A stretch of DNA of 64,000 nucleotides. Source: Bosea beijingensis. Its GTDB lineage: Bacteria; Pseudomonadota; Alphaproteobacteria; Rhizobiales; Beijerinckiaceae. This document shows positions 43,726 to 52,372 of the stretch, one piece after another. Position 1 is the first letter of the stretch. Each line of letters starts with the position of its first letter. The notes below the pieces were generated by a model, which did no database searches, was not told the DNA's origin, and saw only the letters and a list, made by a program, of their open reading frames with translations. The stretch is taken from positions 760,811-824,810 of the forward strand of contig NZ_CP132359.1 in assembly GCF_030758975.1 (NCBI RefSeq). Reading direction: 5' to 3'. A program made the position numbers and the translations under genes.

Positions 43726-44229
43726 ATGACCAGTGCCGTCGTTCCGCTCGAAGCCTTCATCGACCTGCCCACCCATGCCCGGCTGCTCGGGCTCGATCTC
43801 GGCACCAAGACGATCGGGCTAGCGCTTTCCGATCTGGAACGGCAGATCGCCTCGCCACTGGAGACGATCCAGCGGGTCAAGTTCGGGCTCGACGCTGCCG
43901 CGCTGCTGAAGGTGGCGAACAAGCATCAGGTGGCCGGACTGGTGATCGGCCTGCCGCTCAACATGGACGGCACGGAAGGTCCGCGCGTGCAGTCCACCCG
44001 CGCGTTCGTGCGCAATCTCCTGCCCCTCACCGATCTGCCGATCGTGTTCTGGGACGAACGGATGTCGACGCTGGCGGTGACGCGCACCCTGCTCGATGCC
44101 GATGCCTCGCGCGCCAAGCGCGCCGCCGTCGTCGACAAGATGGCGGCCGCCTATATCCTGCAGGGCGCGCTCGACCGGCTGGACCGGCTCGGCCCGCAGG
44201 AGGCCGAGGACGAGGACCAATACGACTGA
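43726..44229 (+). CDS. ruvX: Holliday junction resolvase RuvX (YqgF)
   Basis: The RNase H-like fold is marked by [17 protein letters not shown] near residue 24, [13 protein letters not shown] near 84, V-F-W-D-E-R-M-S-T near 112, and [10 protein letters not shown] near 141, covering the catalytic acidic residues. Members process Holliday junctions or pre-16S rRNA ends. The length, 167 residues, is typical. Confidence 0.93.
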   Translation: MTSAVVPLEAFIDLPTHARLLGLDLGTKTIGLALSDLERQIASPLETIQRVKFGLDAAALLKVANKHQVAGLVIGLPLNMDGTEGPRVQSTRAFVRNLLPLTDLPIVFWDERMSTLAVTRTLLDADASRAKRAAVVDKMAAAYILQGALDRLDRLGPQEAEDEDQYD

Positions 44230-44260
44230 AGGCCGCCCGCGCGATGGCGAAGCGGCCTTC
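44228..44260. terminator. Hairpin between ruvX and a convergent gene
   Basis: GAAGGCCGC (44228-44236) and GCGGCCTTC (44252-44260) form a perfect 9-bp stem around 15 bases, starting inside the ruvX stop codon. No T-run follows, so it is at best a weak or factor-dependent terminator. Confidence 0.35.
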
Positions 44261-44296
44261 AAGGAAACCTGACGACTGCTGCCGGCGAGAGGCGGC

Positions 44297-44677
44297 CTAG
44301 CGGAAGAGCTGCCCGCGCTTGATCGCCTTCTTCTGCGCTTCGCGCTCGTTCTTCACCGCGCGCTTCTGCTCTTCGATCGTCATCCCAGCCATCGGATTCT
44401 GCTGGCGGCCATAGCCACGACCCCGACCATCATCGCGGCCATAGCCGCCGCCCGAGCCGTAACGCGGCCCGCGGTCGTCATAGCGCTGGGAATCGCGGCG
44501 CTCGTAGTCGCGGCGTTGGTAGCCGTCCCGCGACCGGCGTTCGTAACCTTCGCCGGAGCGGCGCTCGTAACCATAGCCCTGGCCGCCATAATACTGGGCG
44601 ACCGCCGGCTGGGCGGAAGCCCATGCCAGCGCGATCAGGCCAAGTCCGGCGATCCCGGCGCGTCGAAGCGGTTTCAT
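44297..44677 (-). CDS. Secreted Tyr/Arg/Gly-rich hypothetical protein
   Basis: The ATG at 44677 begins a signal peptide (M-K-P-L-R-R-A-G-I-A-G-L-G-L-I-A-L-A-W, cut at A-V-A-Q). The mature part is low complexity: G-Y-E-R-R-S units repeated with variation (G-Y-E-R-R-S-G-E, G-Y-E-R-R-S-R-D, G-Y-Q-R-R-D), then a Gly/Arg stretch, and a charged C-terminal helix (E-E-Q-K-R-A-V-K-N-E-R-E-A-Q-K-K-A). It has no cysteine. No function is known to me; an envelope or extracellular role is inferred. A similar-style gene lies 126 bases upstream on the same strand. Confidence 0.75.
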   Translation of the reverse strand: MKPLRRAGIAGLGLIALAWASAQPAVAQYYGGQGYGYERRSGEGYERRSRDGYQRRDYERRDSQRYDDRGPRYGSGGGYGRDDGRGRGYGRQQNPMAGMTIEEQKRAVKNEREAQKKAIKRGQLFR

Positions 44678-44753
44678 CGTGACAATCCCCCTATCCATCG
44701 ATCCATGACGCCATGCATGACGTCGAAATCCGAAAAAATTCCTCACACACAAA

Positions 44754-44776
44754 GGCCCGCGCGAATTGCGCGGGCC
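44754..44776 (-). terminator. Intrinsic-type terminator of the 44.8 kb gene
   Basis: GGCCCGCGC (44754-44762) and GCGCGGGCC (44768-44776) form a 9-bp stem. On the minus strand it follows the secreted-protein gene and is trailed by TTTGTGTG and a later AATTTTTTC. Confidence 0.6.
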
Positions 44777-44802
44777 TTGCAAGGCCGACCGTTCAAGGGC
44801 GA

Positions 44803-45183
44803 TCAGCGATCATAGCGCCAGTCATAGGGCTGCTGATAGTAATAGCGGCGCGGATAGGCGTAGACCGGTGCCGGAGCGGCATAATAGCCGTCATCGTAAT
44901 AGTAGCTCGGCGCCGCATAGGCGCGGTTCTGGGCCGCGATCGCCGCCGCGCCGAGGATGCCGAGGCCGATCGCGCCGGCGACAGCCGCGCCGCGCGACGG
45001 CCCCCGCGAATAGCCACGATAGCCGCCGCGGTAGCGATACTGCGTGTACTCGGCCTGCGCCTTGTCGAGGCGCGCCGGGTCAAAACCACGCGTTTCCCCG
45101 GCCATGGCCGGAACGGCGAAGCTGCCGGCGGCGACGCTGGCCACGGTCAGCGCAACGGCGGCTTTTTTCTTCAGAGACATCAT
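44803..45183 (-). CDS. Secreted Tyr-rich hypothetical protein
   Basis: AAGGAG lies eight bases before the ATG at 45183 (a second ATG follows directly). The signal peptide (M-M-S-L-K-K-K-A-A-V-A-L-T-V-A-S-V-A-A-G) is cut near A-M-A-G-E. The mature protein has a short charged helix, an R-Y-R-G-G-Y-R-G-Y-S-R-G linker, one hydrophobic glycine-zipper-like segment (A-G-A-I-G-L-G-I-L-G-A-A-A-I-A-A) and a tyrosine-rich tail (Y-Y-Y-D-D-G-Y-Y, R-R-Y-Y-Y-Q-Q-P-Y). This matches a common but uncharacterised style of Hyphomicrobiales envelope protein. Confidence 0.78.
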   Translation of the reverse strand: MMSLKKKAAVALTVASVAAGSFAVPAMAGETRGFDPARLDKAQAEYTQYRYRGGYRGYSRGPSRGAAVAGAIGLGILGAAAIAAQNRAYAAPSYYYDDGYYAAPAPVYAYPRRYYYQQPYDWRYDR

Positions 45184-45427
45184 GACGGCATCTCCTTTCG
45201 CGAGATTACCCAATGTTGAAGCCAGCATGGGGCCATCCGGTTGAATGGGACCTGAACCAATCGCGGCAGCATTGCGGCAGGGACAGGGCGCTCTTTCCCC
45301 CGCGCCCTTGCCAGCCACGGGAGGCCATGACAGGGACAGGTCTGTTCGTCAGTAAAAACGACGGCGCGCCGCCATTGTTCCCGACGGCCCGCCGCTGTTC
45401 CTGCCCGCTCTCCCTTCCGGCCCCTGC

Positions 45428-46342
45428 ATGCTCGACAGCCTGATCGCCGTCTTTCTCGTCATCGCGACGGGCTGGTTCCTGAAGGCGCGGGGGATCGTCT
45501 CGCCGGCGCACTGGGTCGGCGTCGAGCGCCTGACCTATCAGGTGCTGTTTCCGGCGGTGGTGATCCATACGCTCGCCATGGCCGACCTGCGCAGCATGCC
45601 GGTTCTCGGCATGGGCTCGAGCCTCGTGCTCGCGATCCTCAGCGTCGCCGCCCTGCTCCTGCTCGCCCGCCCGCTGCTGGCGCGCGCCGGCATCGGCGGG
45701 CCGGCCTTCACCTCGATCTTCCAGGGCTCGGTGCGCTGGAACACCTTCGTCGGCCTCGCGCTGGCCGCCGGCCTGCAAGGACGCACCGGCACGACGCTGA
45801 TGGCGATCGCCGTCGCCTCGATGATCCCGCTGCTGAACGTCATGTGCGTGTTCGTGCTCGCCCGCTATGCCAGCGGCAAGCCGATGAGCCTCGGCGCGAC
45901 GATCCGCTCGATCCTCTACAACCCGTTCATCTGGTCCTCGGCCGCCGGGCTGGCGCTGAACCAGATCCAGTGGATGCTGCCCAGCGCCTTCACCGGCTAT
46001 CTCGACGTTCTCGGGCGCGCCTCGCTCGGCATCGGATTGCTGGTGGTCGGCTCGGCGCTCGATCTCGACAAGCTCGCCCGTCCGCGGCTGGCCCATGCGG
46101 TGGCTGTCTGCCTGAAGCTCGCGGTCCTGCCCGTGCTCGCCTGGCTCTATGCCGGCTGGTTCGGCGTCACCGGCCCAGCGCTGGCGATGACCGTGGTCGC
46201 AGGCGCCGTGCCGACCGCGACCGCCGCTTATTTCCTGGCGCGCGATCTCGGCGGCGATGCGCCGCTGATGGCAGAGATCACGACCCTGCAGACGCTGCTC
46301 GCGCTGGCGACGCTCCCGGCAGCCGTCCTTCTTCTCACTTAG
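45428..46342 (+). CDS. AEC family transporter (auxin-efflux-carrier fold)
   Basis: The 304-residue membrane protein has ten hydrophobic segments arranged as two five-helix halves. Helix-break features lie in L-F-P-A-V-V-I-H-T-L and V-A-G-A-V-P-T-A-T-A-A-Y-F-L-A-R-D. Bacterial AEC members move malate or other small carboxylates; the substrate is not predictable here. The ATG follows a poor ribosome site and is the first codon giving family sequence. Confidence 0.88.
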   Translation: MLDSLIAVFLVIATGWFLKARGIVSPAHWVGVERLTYQVLFPAVVIHTLAMADLRSMPVLGMGSSLVLAILSVAALLLLARPLLARAGIGGPAFTSIFQGSVRWNTFVGLALAAGLQGRTGTTLMAIAVASMIPLLNVMCVFVLARYASGKPMSLGATIRSILYNPFIWSSAAGLALNQIQWMLPSAFTGYLDVLGRASLGIGLLVVGSALDLDKLARPRLAHAVAVCLKLAVLPVLAWLYAGWFGVTGPALAMTVVAGAVPTATAAYFLARDLGGDAPLMAEITTLQTLLALATLPAAVLLLT

Positions 46343-46402
46343 TATGCCGTCGCTTAGTATACTAATGCTTGAAATTCGTTCACATTTGCAATCTATAATT
46401 GC
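46339..46402. promoter_or_regulatory. AT-rich palindrome cluster before the 46.5 kb gene
   Basis: TTAGTATACTAA at 46354-46365 is a perfect 12-base palindrome. A half copy TTAGTAT lies at 46339-46345, overlapping the AEC stop codon, and GCAAT-CTATA-ATTGC follows at 46388-46402. The stretch is much richer in A/T than its surroundings, fitting an operator and promoter for the downstream small gene. Confidence 0.45.
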
Positions 46403-46469
46403 ATATCCGTAGGGAATCGCAGCCCCGCGGACGAGTTGGTCCCCCATTATGGGAGGGAATCCATTCGCC

Positions 46470-46715
46470 ATGAAGCATAAAGTGTCCAAGCTCATCTCGC
46501 TCGAATCCGACCCGGAGGGTCGCAACGACGAGGTTCGCAATCGGCCGATGACGCCGCTGGAGGCGGCCTCCTTCATCGAGGGCATGGCTGCCGAGCTGCG
46601 CATCATGGCCCGCAACACCAAGCTCAGCACGCTCAGCTATTTCCTGGAGATGGCCCGGATCGAGGCCTCCGCCGAAATCGAGCGACTGGCCTCGCCGAGT
46701 CGCGAACGTCACTGA
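46470..46715 (+). CDS. Small conserved-looking hypothetical protein
   Basis: From the ATG at 46470 the product has 81 residues (M-K-H-K-V-S-K-L-I-S-L-E-S-D-P-E-G-R), with a helical centre A-S-F-I-E-G-M-A-A-E-L-R-I-M-A-R-N-T-K and L-S-Y-F-L-E-M-A-R-I-E-A-S. I recall similar short proteins in Hyphomicrobiales, with unknown function. A second in-frame ATG at 46449 could be the start; GGGAGG lies between the two. It is convergent with dprA. Confidence 0.65.
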   Translation: MKHKVSKLISLESDPEGRNDEVRNRPMTPLEAASFIEGMAAELRIMARNTKLSTLSYFLEMARIEASAEIERLASPSRERH

Positions 46716-46730
46716 GCGAACGCGCGGCGC

Positions 46731-47951
46731 TCAAGGCGCGAGGCGCGACAGGGCTCCGCCGGGATGGCGCCGTATCGCGCCCGTGAGTTCCAGTTCGACC
46801 AGGACATGGCCGACCTCGCCCGCCGCGAGACCGCTGGCCCGGACAAGATCGTCGAGCGCGATCGGCGTCGGCCCGAGGAGATCGAGCACACGGCGGCCGG
46901 GATCGGCGGCACCGGCCGACCGCGATGACGAGGCAGGCTCCAGCTCGAAGCCATCCTCGTGCCGGGCATAGCCGGGCGCCGGTATGATCTCGGGCAGGTC
47001 GAGCTCGTCCCACATCGCCTCGGAGGCCGGCTCGCCGACGGCCTCGCGCATGAGGCGAGGCGGAGGCGACAGGTCGAGCTCGCGCTTGCGCAAGGGCTGC
47101 AGCGCCTCGATCACATGGGCCGATTCAGCGCAGAGCGTCGCGCCCTCCCGGATGAGGTGGTTGCCGCCCTCGGCACGTGGATCGAGTGGCGAGCCCGGCA
47201 CGGCGAAGACCAACCTGCCCTGCTCGTTGGCGAAGCGCGCCGTGATCAGCGAGCCCGAGCGGCGCGCCGCCTCGACCACGACCGTCCCCAGCGACAGCCC
47301 CGAAACCAGGCGGTTGCGGCGCGGGAAGTCACGGGCACGGGCCACCCAGCCGAGCGGCATCTCGCTGACGACGGCGCCGCGTTCCACGATGCGTCGGGCG
47401 AGCGGGATGTTCTGCGGCGGATAGATCTCGTCGAGCCCGCCGGCGAGCACGGCGACCGTACCGGTATCGAGGCTCGCCTCATGGGCGGCGGTGTCGATGC
47501 CGCGCGCGAGCCCCGAAACCACCGCGAAATCCGCCTCGCCAAGCTCGCGGGCGAGGCGCGCGGTGAATTTCATGCCGGCCGCCGAGGCGTTGCGTGAGCC
47601 GACCAGCGCCACACCAGGGCGTTGCAGGATATCGGCGCGCCCGAGCACCGCCAGCAAAGGCGGGGCCGAATCGATCGCCTGCAATGGCAGGGGATAGTCG
47701 GCTTCGCCCAGCGCGATGAAGCGGCCGCCGAGGCGCGACAGGCCGTCGAACTCGCGCTCGGCCTCTCCGGCCGGGCAGATGCGGATGTCGCGGCCCGCCT
47801 GCCGGGCGAGATCCGGCAGCGCGTCCAGCGCCGCCGCCGCGCCGCCGAAACGGTTCATCAGGGAGCGGAAGCTGCGCGGGCCGATGCTCTCGCTGCGGAT
47901 CAACCGCAACCAATCGAGACGCTGGCGATCGGACAGGACGATCCCAGCCAT
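46731..47951 (-). CDS. dprA: DNA-processing protein DprA
   Basis: DprA loads RecA on incoming single-stranded DNA during natural transformation. A helical N-terminal domain (W-L-R-L-I-R-S-E-S-I-G-P-R-S-F) is followed by the Rossmann-like core (A-L-V-G-S-R-N-A-S-A-A-G, V-S-G-L-A-R-G-I-D-T-A-A-H, F-P-R-R-N-R-L-V-S-G-L, V-P-G-S-P-L-D-P-R-A-E-G-G-N) and a C-terminal winged-helix domain near residues 340-406. The length, 406 residues, is typical of alphaproteobacteria. It is last in the pyrB-pyrC-plsY-dprA operon, 7 bases after plsY. Confidence 0.95.
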   Translation of the reverse strand: MAGIVLSDRQRLDWLRLIRSESIGPRSFRSLMNRFGGAAAALDALPDLARQAGRDIRICPAGEAEREFDGLSRLGGRFIALGEADYPLPLQAIDSAPPLLAVLGRADILQRPGVALVGSRNASAAGMKFTARLARELGEADFAVVSGLARGIDTAAHEASLDTGTVAVLAGGLDEIYPPQNIPLARRIVERGAVVSEMPLGWVARARDFPRRNRLVSGLSLGTVVVEAARRSGSLITARFANEQGRLVFAVPGSPLDPRAEGGNHLIREGATLCAESAHVIEALQPLRKRELDLSPPPRLMREAVGEPASEAMWDELDLPEIIPAPGYARHEDGFELEPASSSRSAGAADPGRRVLDLLGPTPIALDDLVRASGLAAGEVGHVLVELELTGAIRRHPGGALSRLAP

Positions 47952-47958
47952 GGCCCCG

Positions 47959-48582
47959 TCAGCCCTTCTGGCCGATCTTGCCTTCGCGCCCGGCCAAGAG
48001 CCGGGCGATGTTCTCCCGGTGCATGATCCAGAGCAGGACGGTGAGCCCGGCCATGACGAGCGCCGCCTTGGGCATCCCGACCCAGAACCAGAGCAGGAGG
48101 GGCGTCAGCGCGCTGGCGACCAATGCCGAAAGCGAGGAATAGCGGAAGAGGTAAGCGAGGCTCAGCCAGATCGCCGCGAAGACGAGCGCGATCGAGGCCT
48201 TCACGCCGATCAGCACGCCAATATAGGTCGCGACGCCCTTTCCGCCCTTGAAGCCCAGCCAGACCGGGAAGAGATGGCCGAGAAAGGCGCCGACGCCAGC
48301 CGCCAGCGCCGCCTCCGGACCGCCGAGGAAGCGCGCGCCGACGAGGACCGCGACCGTGCCCTTCAGCATGTCGCCGACGAGGGTCGCGGCCGCGAGCTTC
48401 TTGTTGCCGGTGCGCAGCACGTTGGTCGCGCCGATATTGCCCGAGCCGATGCTGCGCAGATCGGGGCCACCGGCGAGCTTGGTCAGGATGATGCCGAAGG
48501 GGATCGAGCCGAAGAGATAGCCGACGACGAGGGCGACCAGCGTGGCGGGGCCGGAGAGGCCCCAGTTCAGAACATCCGTCAT
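47959..48582 (-). CDS. plsY: Glycerol-3-phosphate acyltransferase PlsY
   Basis: PlsY acylates glycerol 3-phosphate from acyl phosphate, the first step of membrane phospholipid synthesis. The three family motifs are present: G-S-I-P-F-G near residue 25, [12 protein letters not shown] near 47, and [17 protein letters not shown] near 103. Several membrane helices, 207 residues. It lies 32 bases after pyrC. Confidence 0.95.
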   Translation of the reverse strand: MTDVLNWGLSGPATLVALVVGYLFGSIPFGIILTKLAGGPDLRSIGSGNIGATNVLRTGNKKLAAATLVGDMLKGTVAVLVGARFLGGPEAALAAGVGAFLGHLFPVWLGFKGGKGVATYIGVLIGVKASIALVFAAIWLSLAYLFRYSSLSALVASALTPLLLWFWVGMPKAALVMAGLTVLLWIMHRENIARLLAGREGKIGQKG

Positions 48583-48614
48583 GCCGCCCCTTTTCCCCGC
48601 GGTTCGCGGACAGC

Positions 48615-49931
48615 CTAGCCCGGCTCAGCCTCGTAAGCCACCCGGCCGCCGACGAAAGTCGCCGCCACGATGCCCTCCAGCCGGGCCTCGTCGAAGGGAG
48701 AGTTCTTGGCGCGCGACTTGAGCTTGCGCTTGTCGACGACGAACGGCGCCTCGGGATCGAAGAGCACGAGGTCGGCGGGGGCACCGACCGCGAGCTTGCC
48801 GGCGGAAAGGCCGATCAACGCTGCCGGCCGCGCCGAGAGCGCGGCAAGAAGTTGCGGCAGGCTAACCTGCCCGGCCTGGACCAGGCGCTGGGCAGCCGAG
48901 AGCATGGTCTCGATGCCGAGCGCGCCGTCGGCGCATTCGGCGAAAGGCTGGCGCTTGGTCTCGACATCCTGCGGGTCGTGATCGGAAACGACGACGTCGA
49001 TCACGCCCTCGGCCAGGGCCGCGACCATGGCGAGGCGGTCGTCCTCATGGCGCAACGGCGGCGTGACCTTGCAGAAGGTGCGGTACTCGCCGACGTCGTT
49101 CTCGTTGAGGGTGAGGTTGTTGATCGAGACGCCGCAGGTGATGCGCACGCCGTCCTGCTTGGCGCGGCGCACCAATTCGACCGATTCCGCGCAGGAGATC
49201 ATCGCGGCATGGTAGCGGGCGCCGCTGGCGCGGGCGAGGCGGATGTCGCGCTCCAGCATCACCGTCTCGGCCTCGATCGGAATGCCCGGCAGACCCTTGC
49301 GGCTGGCGAATTCGCCATCGTTCATCACGCCGGAGCCGCGCAGATCGGGGTCCTCGACATGATTCATGATGAGGGCATCGAAGTTGCGGGCATAGATCAT
49401 GGCGCGGCGCATGACCTGCGGATTGCGCAGACCCCTCGCGCCATCGCAGAAGGCGACCGCTCCGGCCTCCAGCAGCAGGCCGAACTCGGTGATCTCCTTG
49501 CCCTCCAGCCCCTTGGTCAGGGCGGCGCAGGAAAGCACGTTGACGACGGCCTTGTCGCGGGCACGGCGCTTGACGAAATCGATGATCGCGGGATCATCGA
49601 TCACCGGGTTGGTATCCGGGCGGCAGACCACCGTGGTGACGCCGCCGGCGGCAGCGGCCTGCGAGCCTGTGCCGAGCGTCTCGCGGAATTCGGCGCCGGG
49701 CTCGCCGAGGAAGGCGCGCAGATCGACGAGGCCGGGCGTCAGCACCTGGCCCTTGGCATCGATGCGGCGCACGCCCTCGCCCGTGGCAGGGGCGCCCTGC
49801 CATTCGACCGAGGCGATCGCGCCATCGCGGATCAGAACGGAACCTGCGCCCTCGCGCCCGGTGCCTGAGTCGATCAGGCGCGCGTTGACGATTGCCAAGT
49901 CTCTCGACGTCATGTCCTGCGTGTCAGCCAT
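48615..49931 (-). CDS. pyrC: Dihydroorotase-like protein (PyrC homologue lacking HxH)
   Basis: The 438-residue product has the amidohydrolase architecture of class I dihydroorotase and follows pyrB by 17 bases. However, where catalytic members have D-x-H-x-H in P-G-L-I-D-x-H-x-H, this one reads [14 protein letters not shown]: both metal-binding histidines are gone. The later S-D-H-D-P-Q aspartate region, N-H-V-E-D-P and Y-H-A-A-M-I-S-C are kept. This is the state of the non-catalytic PyrC-like subunits that support PyrB in some proteobacteria, and I recall the same loss in other alphaproteobacterial copies. A true dihydroorotase should be encoded elsewhere. Start: ATG at 49931, with a second ATG at 49913. 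Confidence 0.9.
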   Translation of the reverse strand: MADTQDMTSRDLAIVNARLIDSGTGREGAGSVLIRDGAIASVEWQGAPATGEGVRRIDAKGQVLTPGLVDLRAFLGEPGAEFRETLGTGSQAAAAGGVTTVVCRPDTNPVIDDPAIIDFVKRRARDKAVVNVLSCAALTKGLEGKEITEFGLLLEAGAVAFCDGARGLRNPQVMRRAMIYARNFDALIMNHVEDPDLRGSGVMNDGEFASRKGLPGIPIEAETVMLERDIRLARASGARYHAAMISCAESVELVRRAKQDGVRITCGVSINNLTLNENDVGEYRTFCKVTPPLRHEDDRLAMVAALAEGVIDVVVSDHDPQDVETKRQPFAECADGALGIETMLSAAQRLVQAGQVSLPQLLAALSARPAALIGLSAGKLAVGAPADLVLFDPEAPFVVDKRKLKSRAKNSPFDEARLEGIVAATFVGGRVAYEAEPG

Positions 49932-49948
49932 GTTCGGTCTCTTTACGC

Positions 49949-50893
49949 TCAGACATTCGGCAGGTGCTGGGCGAGCGCATCGAGCACCGCCATGCGGACG
50001 GCGACGCCCATCTCGACCTGCTCGCGGATCAGCGACTGGGCCCCGTCGGCGACGGCGGAGGAAATCTCGACGCCGCGGTTCATCGGGCCGGGATGCATCA
50101 CCAGCGCGTCAGCCTGAGCGCGCGCCAGCTTCTCCTGATCGAGCCCGTAATAGCGGAAATACTCCTTCGCCGAGGGCACGAAGGCGCCGTTCATGCGCTC
50201 GAGCTGGAGGCGCAGCATCATGACGATGTCGGCGCCTTCCAGGCCCTTATTCATGTCGGTGAAGATCTCGACGCCCATGCGCTCGATGCCGGGCGGCAGC
50301 AGCGTCGTCGGGGCGATCAGTCGGACTTTCGCGCCAAGCGCGTTCAGCAGGATGATGTTGGAGCGGGCGACGCGCGAATGCAGGATGTCGCCGCAGATCG
50401 CCACCGTCAGGCCCTGGATGCGGCCCTTGTTGCGGCGGATCGTCAATGCGTCGAGCAGGGCTTGCGTCGGATGCTCATGCGCGCCGTCACCGGCATTGAT
50501 CACCGAGCAGCCGACCTTGCGGGCGAGCAGGTTGACCGCGCCCGCCGCATGATGGCGCACCACGATGATGTCGGGACGCATCGCGCTCAGCGTCGCCGCC
50601 GTGTCGATCAGTGTCTCACCCTTCTTCACCGAGGAGAAGGCGACGGACATGTTCATCACGTCGGCGCCGAGGCGCTTGCCGGCGAGTTCGAACGAGGCCT
50701 GCGTCCGGGTCGAAGGCTCGAAGAACAGGTTGATCTGGGTGCGGCCGCGTAGCGCCGTGGTCTTCTTCTCGACCTGCCTGGAGAGGGAGACATAGTCCTC
50801 CGCCCTGTCCAATAGCGCTTCGATGTCCAGATGGGACAACCCCTCGATCCCGAGGAGATGGCGGTGCGGGTAGAGCGGTGCTGGCGATGTCAT
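49949..50893 (-). CDS. pyrB: Aspartate carbamoyltransferase catalytic subunit
   Basis: PyrB condenses carbamoyl phosphate with aspartate in pyrimidine synthesis. The carbamoyl-phosphate loop [12 protein letters not shown] lies near residue 51; the mobile loop [22 protein letters not shown] and M-H-P-G-P-M-N-R-G are all in place. The ATG at 50893 gives 314 residues; the frame is open upstream into the divergent gene's control region. It is first of the pyrB-pyrC-plsY-dprA operon. No pyrI is visible. Confidence 0.96.
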   Translation of the reverse strand: MTSPAPLYPHRHLLGIEGLSHLDIEALLDRAEDYVSLSRQVEKKTTALRGRTQINLFFEPSTRTQASFELAGKRLGADVMNMSVAFSSVKKGETLIDTAATLSAMRPDIIVVRHHAAGAVNLLARKVGCSVINAGDGAHEHPTQALLDALTIRRNKGRIQGLTVAICGDILHSRVARSNIILLNALGAKVRLIAPTTLLPPGIERMGVEIFTDMNKGLEGADIVMMLRLQLERMNGAFVPSAKEYFRYYGLDQEKLARAQADALVMHPGPMNRGVEISSAVADGAQSLIREQVEMGVAVRMAVLDALAQHLPNV

Positions 50894-51014
50894 TTGAAGC
50901 AGGCTGTTTAGGCGCGAGTCGTTGATGGCGCAAGCCGCCCCGGGCCGGGAGCGCACATGTCCTGTGGGTCGTGGAGCTTTCGGCCGAACGGCGCTACCAA
51001 TCGGGTTTTCCGCT

Positions 51015-52157
51015 GTGCGTGAGGATGCTGCCTTGTCCAGCCTGACCGATGCCTTCGTCCCCGCCGCGGATGGCACCCTCTGGCAGACGATCGCGCCCGC
51101 CAAGGCCGGCTTCGACCCGGACAGACTGAAAGCTGCGGTCGATTTCGCTCGCGAGCAGGAAAGCCCCTGGCCGCGCAGCCTGTACTATCCGGACGGCAGC
51201 TATGTCGGGAATGTCGAGTGGAACGAGCGCGGCCCCTGGACCGAGATCGTCGGCCCGGTGCGCGAGCGCGGCGGCCCGGCCGGGCTGATCCTGAAGGGCG
51301 GGCGCATCGTCGCCGAATGGGGCGATACCGCCCGCACCGACATGACCTTCTCGATCGCCAAGAGCTATCTCGCGGTGCTCGCCGGCATCGCCTTCGACGA
51401 CGGGCTGATCACGGATGTGGACGAGGCGGTCGGCGCGACGGTCGCCGGCCCCGTCTTCTCCGGGGCTCATAACGGCCAGATCACCTGGCGCCACCTGCTG
51501 CAGCAGTCCAGCGAATGGCAGGGCGAGATCTTCGGCAAGTCCGACCAGGTCGACCATAACCGCCAGATCGGCCCCGGCGCCGATAACAGCCGCAAGGGCC
51601 AGCGCCGCGAGCTCAAGACGCCCGGCTCTTTCTACGAATATAACGACGTGCGGGTGAACGTGCTGTCCTACGCGCTGCTGGAGCGCTTCCGCCGGCCGCT
51701 GCCGGAGGTGCTGCGCGAGCGGGTGATGGACCCGATCGGCGCCTCGCCGGATTGGCGCTGGGAGGGCTACAGCACCTCGTTTACGGATATCGACGGACGC
51801 TCGATCCAATCGGTGCCGGGCGGCGGTCATTGGGGCGGCGGGCTGTTCATCGGCGCGCGCGATCATGCCCGCTTTGGCCTGCTGATCGGCCGGCAGGGCG
51901 ACTGGGGCGGCCGGCAGATTCTGTCACGCGAGTGGGTGAAGCGGATGCTGACGCCCTCGCCCACCCTGACGAATTACGGCTATCTCTGGTGGCTGGCGGC
52001 GCGCCCGGGCGTGCCGGCCTCGTCCTTCTCGGCGCTCGGCGCCGGCAGCAATGTGATCTGGGTCGATCCCGAGCAGGACGTCGTCGCCGTGCTGCGCTGG
52101 ATCAACGGCGCCCAGACCGATGGCTTCATCGACCGGCTGGTGGCGGCGCGGGGCTGA
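51015..52157 (+). CDS. Serine hydrolase, beta-lactamase/class C family
   Basis: The product has the S-x-x-K catalytic motif in F-S-I-A-K-S-Y, the Y-x-N-like motif in Y-E-Y-N-D-V-R-V-N, and G-G-G-H-W-G-G-G-L as the third box, as in class C beta-lactamase-like esterases and peptidases. There is no clear signal peptide, so it is probably cytoplasmic. The start is uncertain: GTG at 51015 (380 residues), TTG at 51033 or ATG at 50925. I chose 51015 because sequence before it looks like the pyrB control region. Its substrate is unknown. Confidence 0.8.
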   Translation: MREDAALSSLTDAFVPAADGTLWQTIAPAKAGFDPDRLKAAVDFAREQESPWPRSLYYPDGSYVGNVEWNERGPWTEIVGPVRERGGPAGLILKGGRIVAEWGDTARTDMTFSIAKSYLAVLAGIAFDDGLITDVDEAVGATVAGPVFSGAHNGQITWRHLLQQSSEWQGEIFGKSDQVDHNRQIGPGADNSRKGQRRELKTPGSFYEYNDVRVNVLSYALLERFRRPLPEVLRERVMDPIGASPDWRWEGYSTSFTDIDGRSIQSVPGGGHWGGGLFIGARDHARFGLLIGRQGDWGGRQILSREWVKRMLTPSPTLTNYGYLWWLAARPGVPASSFSALGAGSNVIWVDPEQDVVAVLRWINGAQTDGFIDRLVAARG

Positions 52158-52243
52158 GGCTCCGCTTGCAAAGCCGGCGATCGCCCCCATGTCTCACCGC
52201 TGCATCAGCGGGCAGGCGATCGTCGTCACCACCCATTCGGGGT

Positions 52244-52272
52244 TTGACAGAGCGGGCGCGCTGAACCACTTT
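52244..52272 (+). promoter_or_regulatory. Weak candidate promoter of topA
   Basis: TTGACA at 52244-52249 is a perfect -35. The -10 17 bases later is CACTTT, a poor match. It lies about 100 bases before the topA start in a 215-base gap with no other gene. Confidence 0.3.
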
Positions 52273-52372
52273 CGCGCGCAAATCCGAACCGCAGCGGTCT
52301 TGCGGGTCGCGGGACCGCCCTTCAGGGCCGGCTCCGCGCTCTGATCAAGGCTGTCATCGAGACACGAAAACC

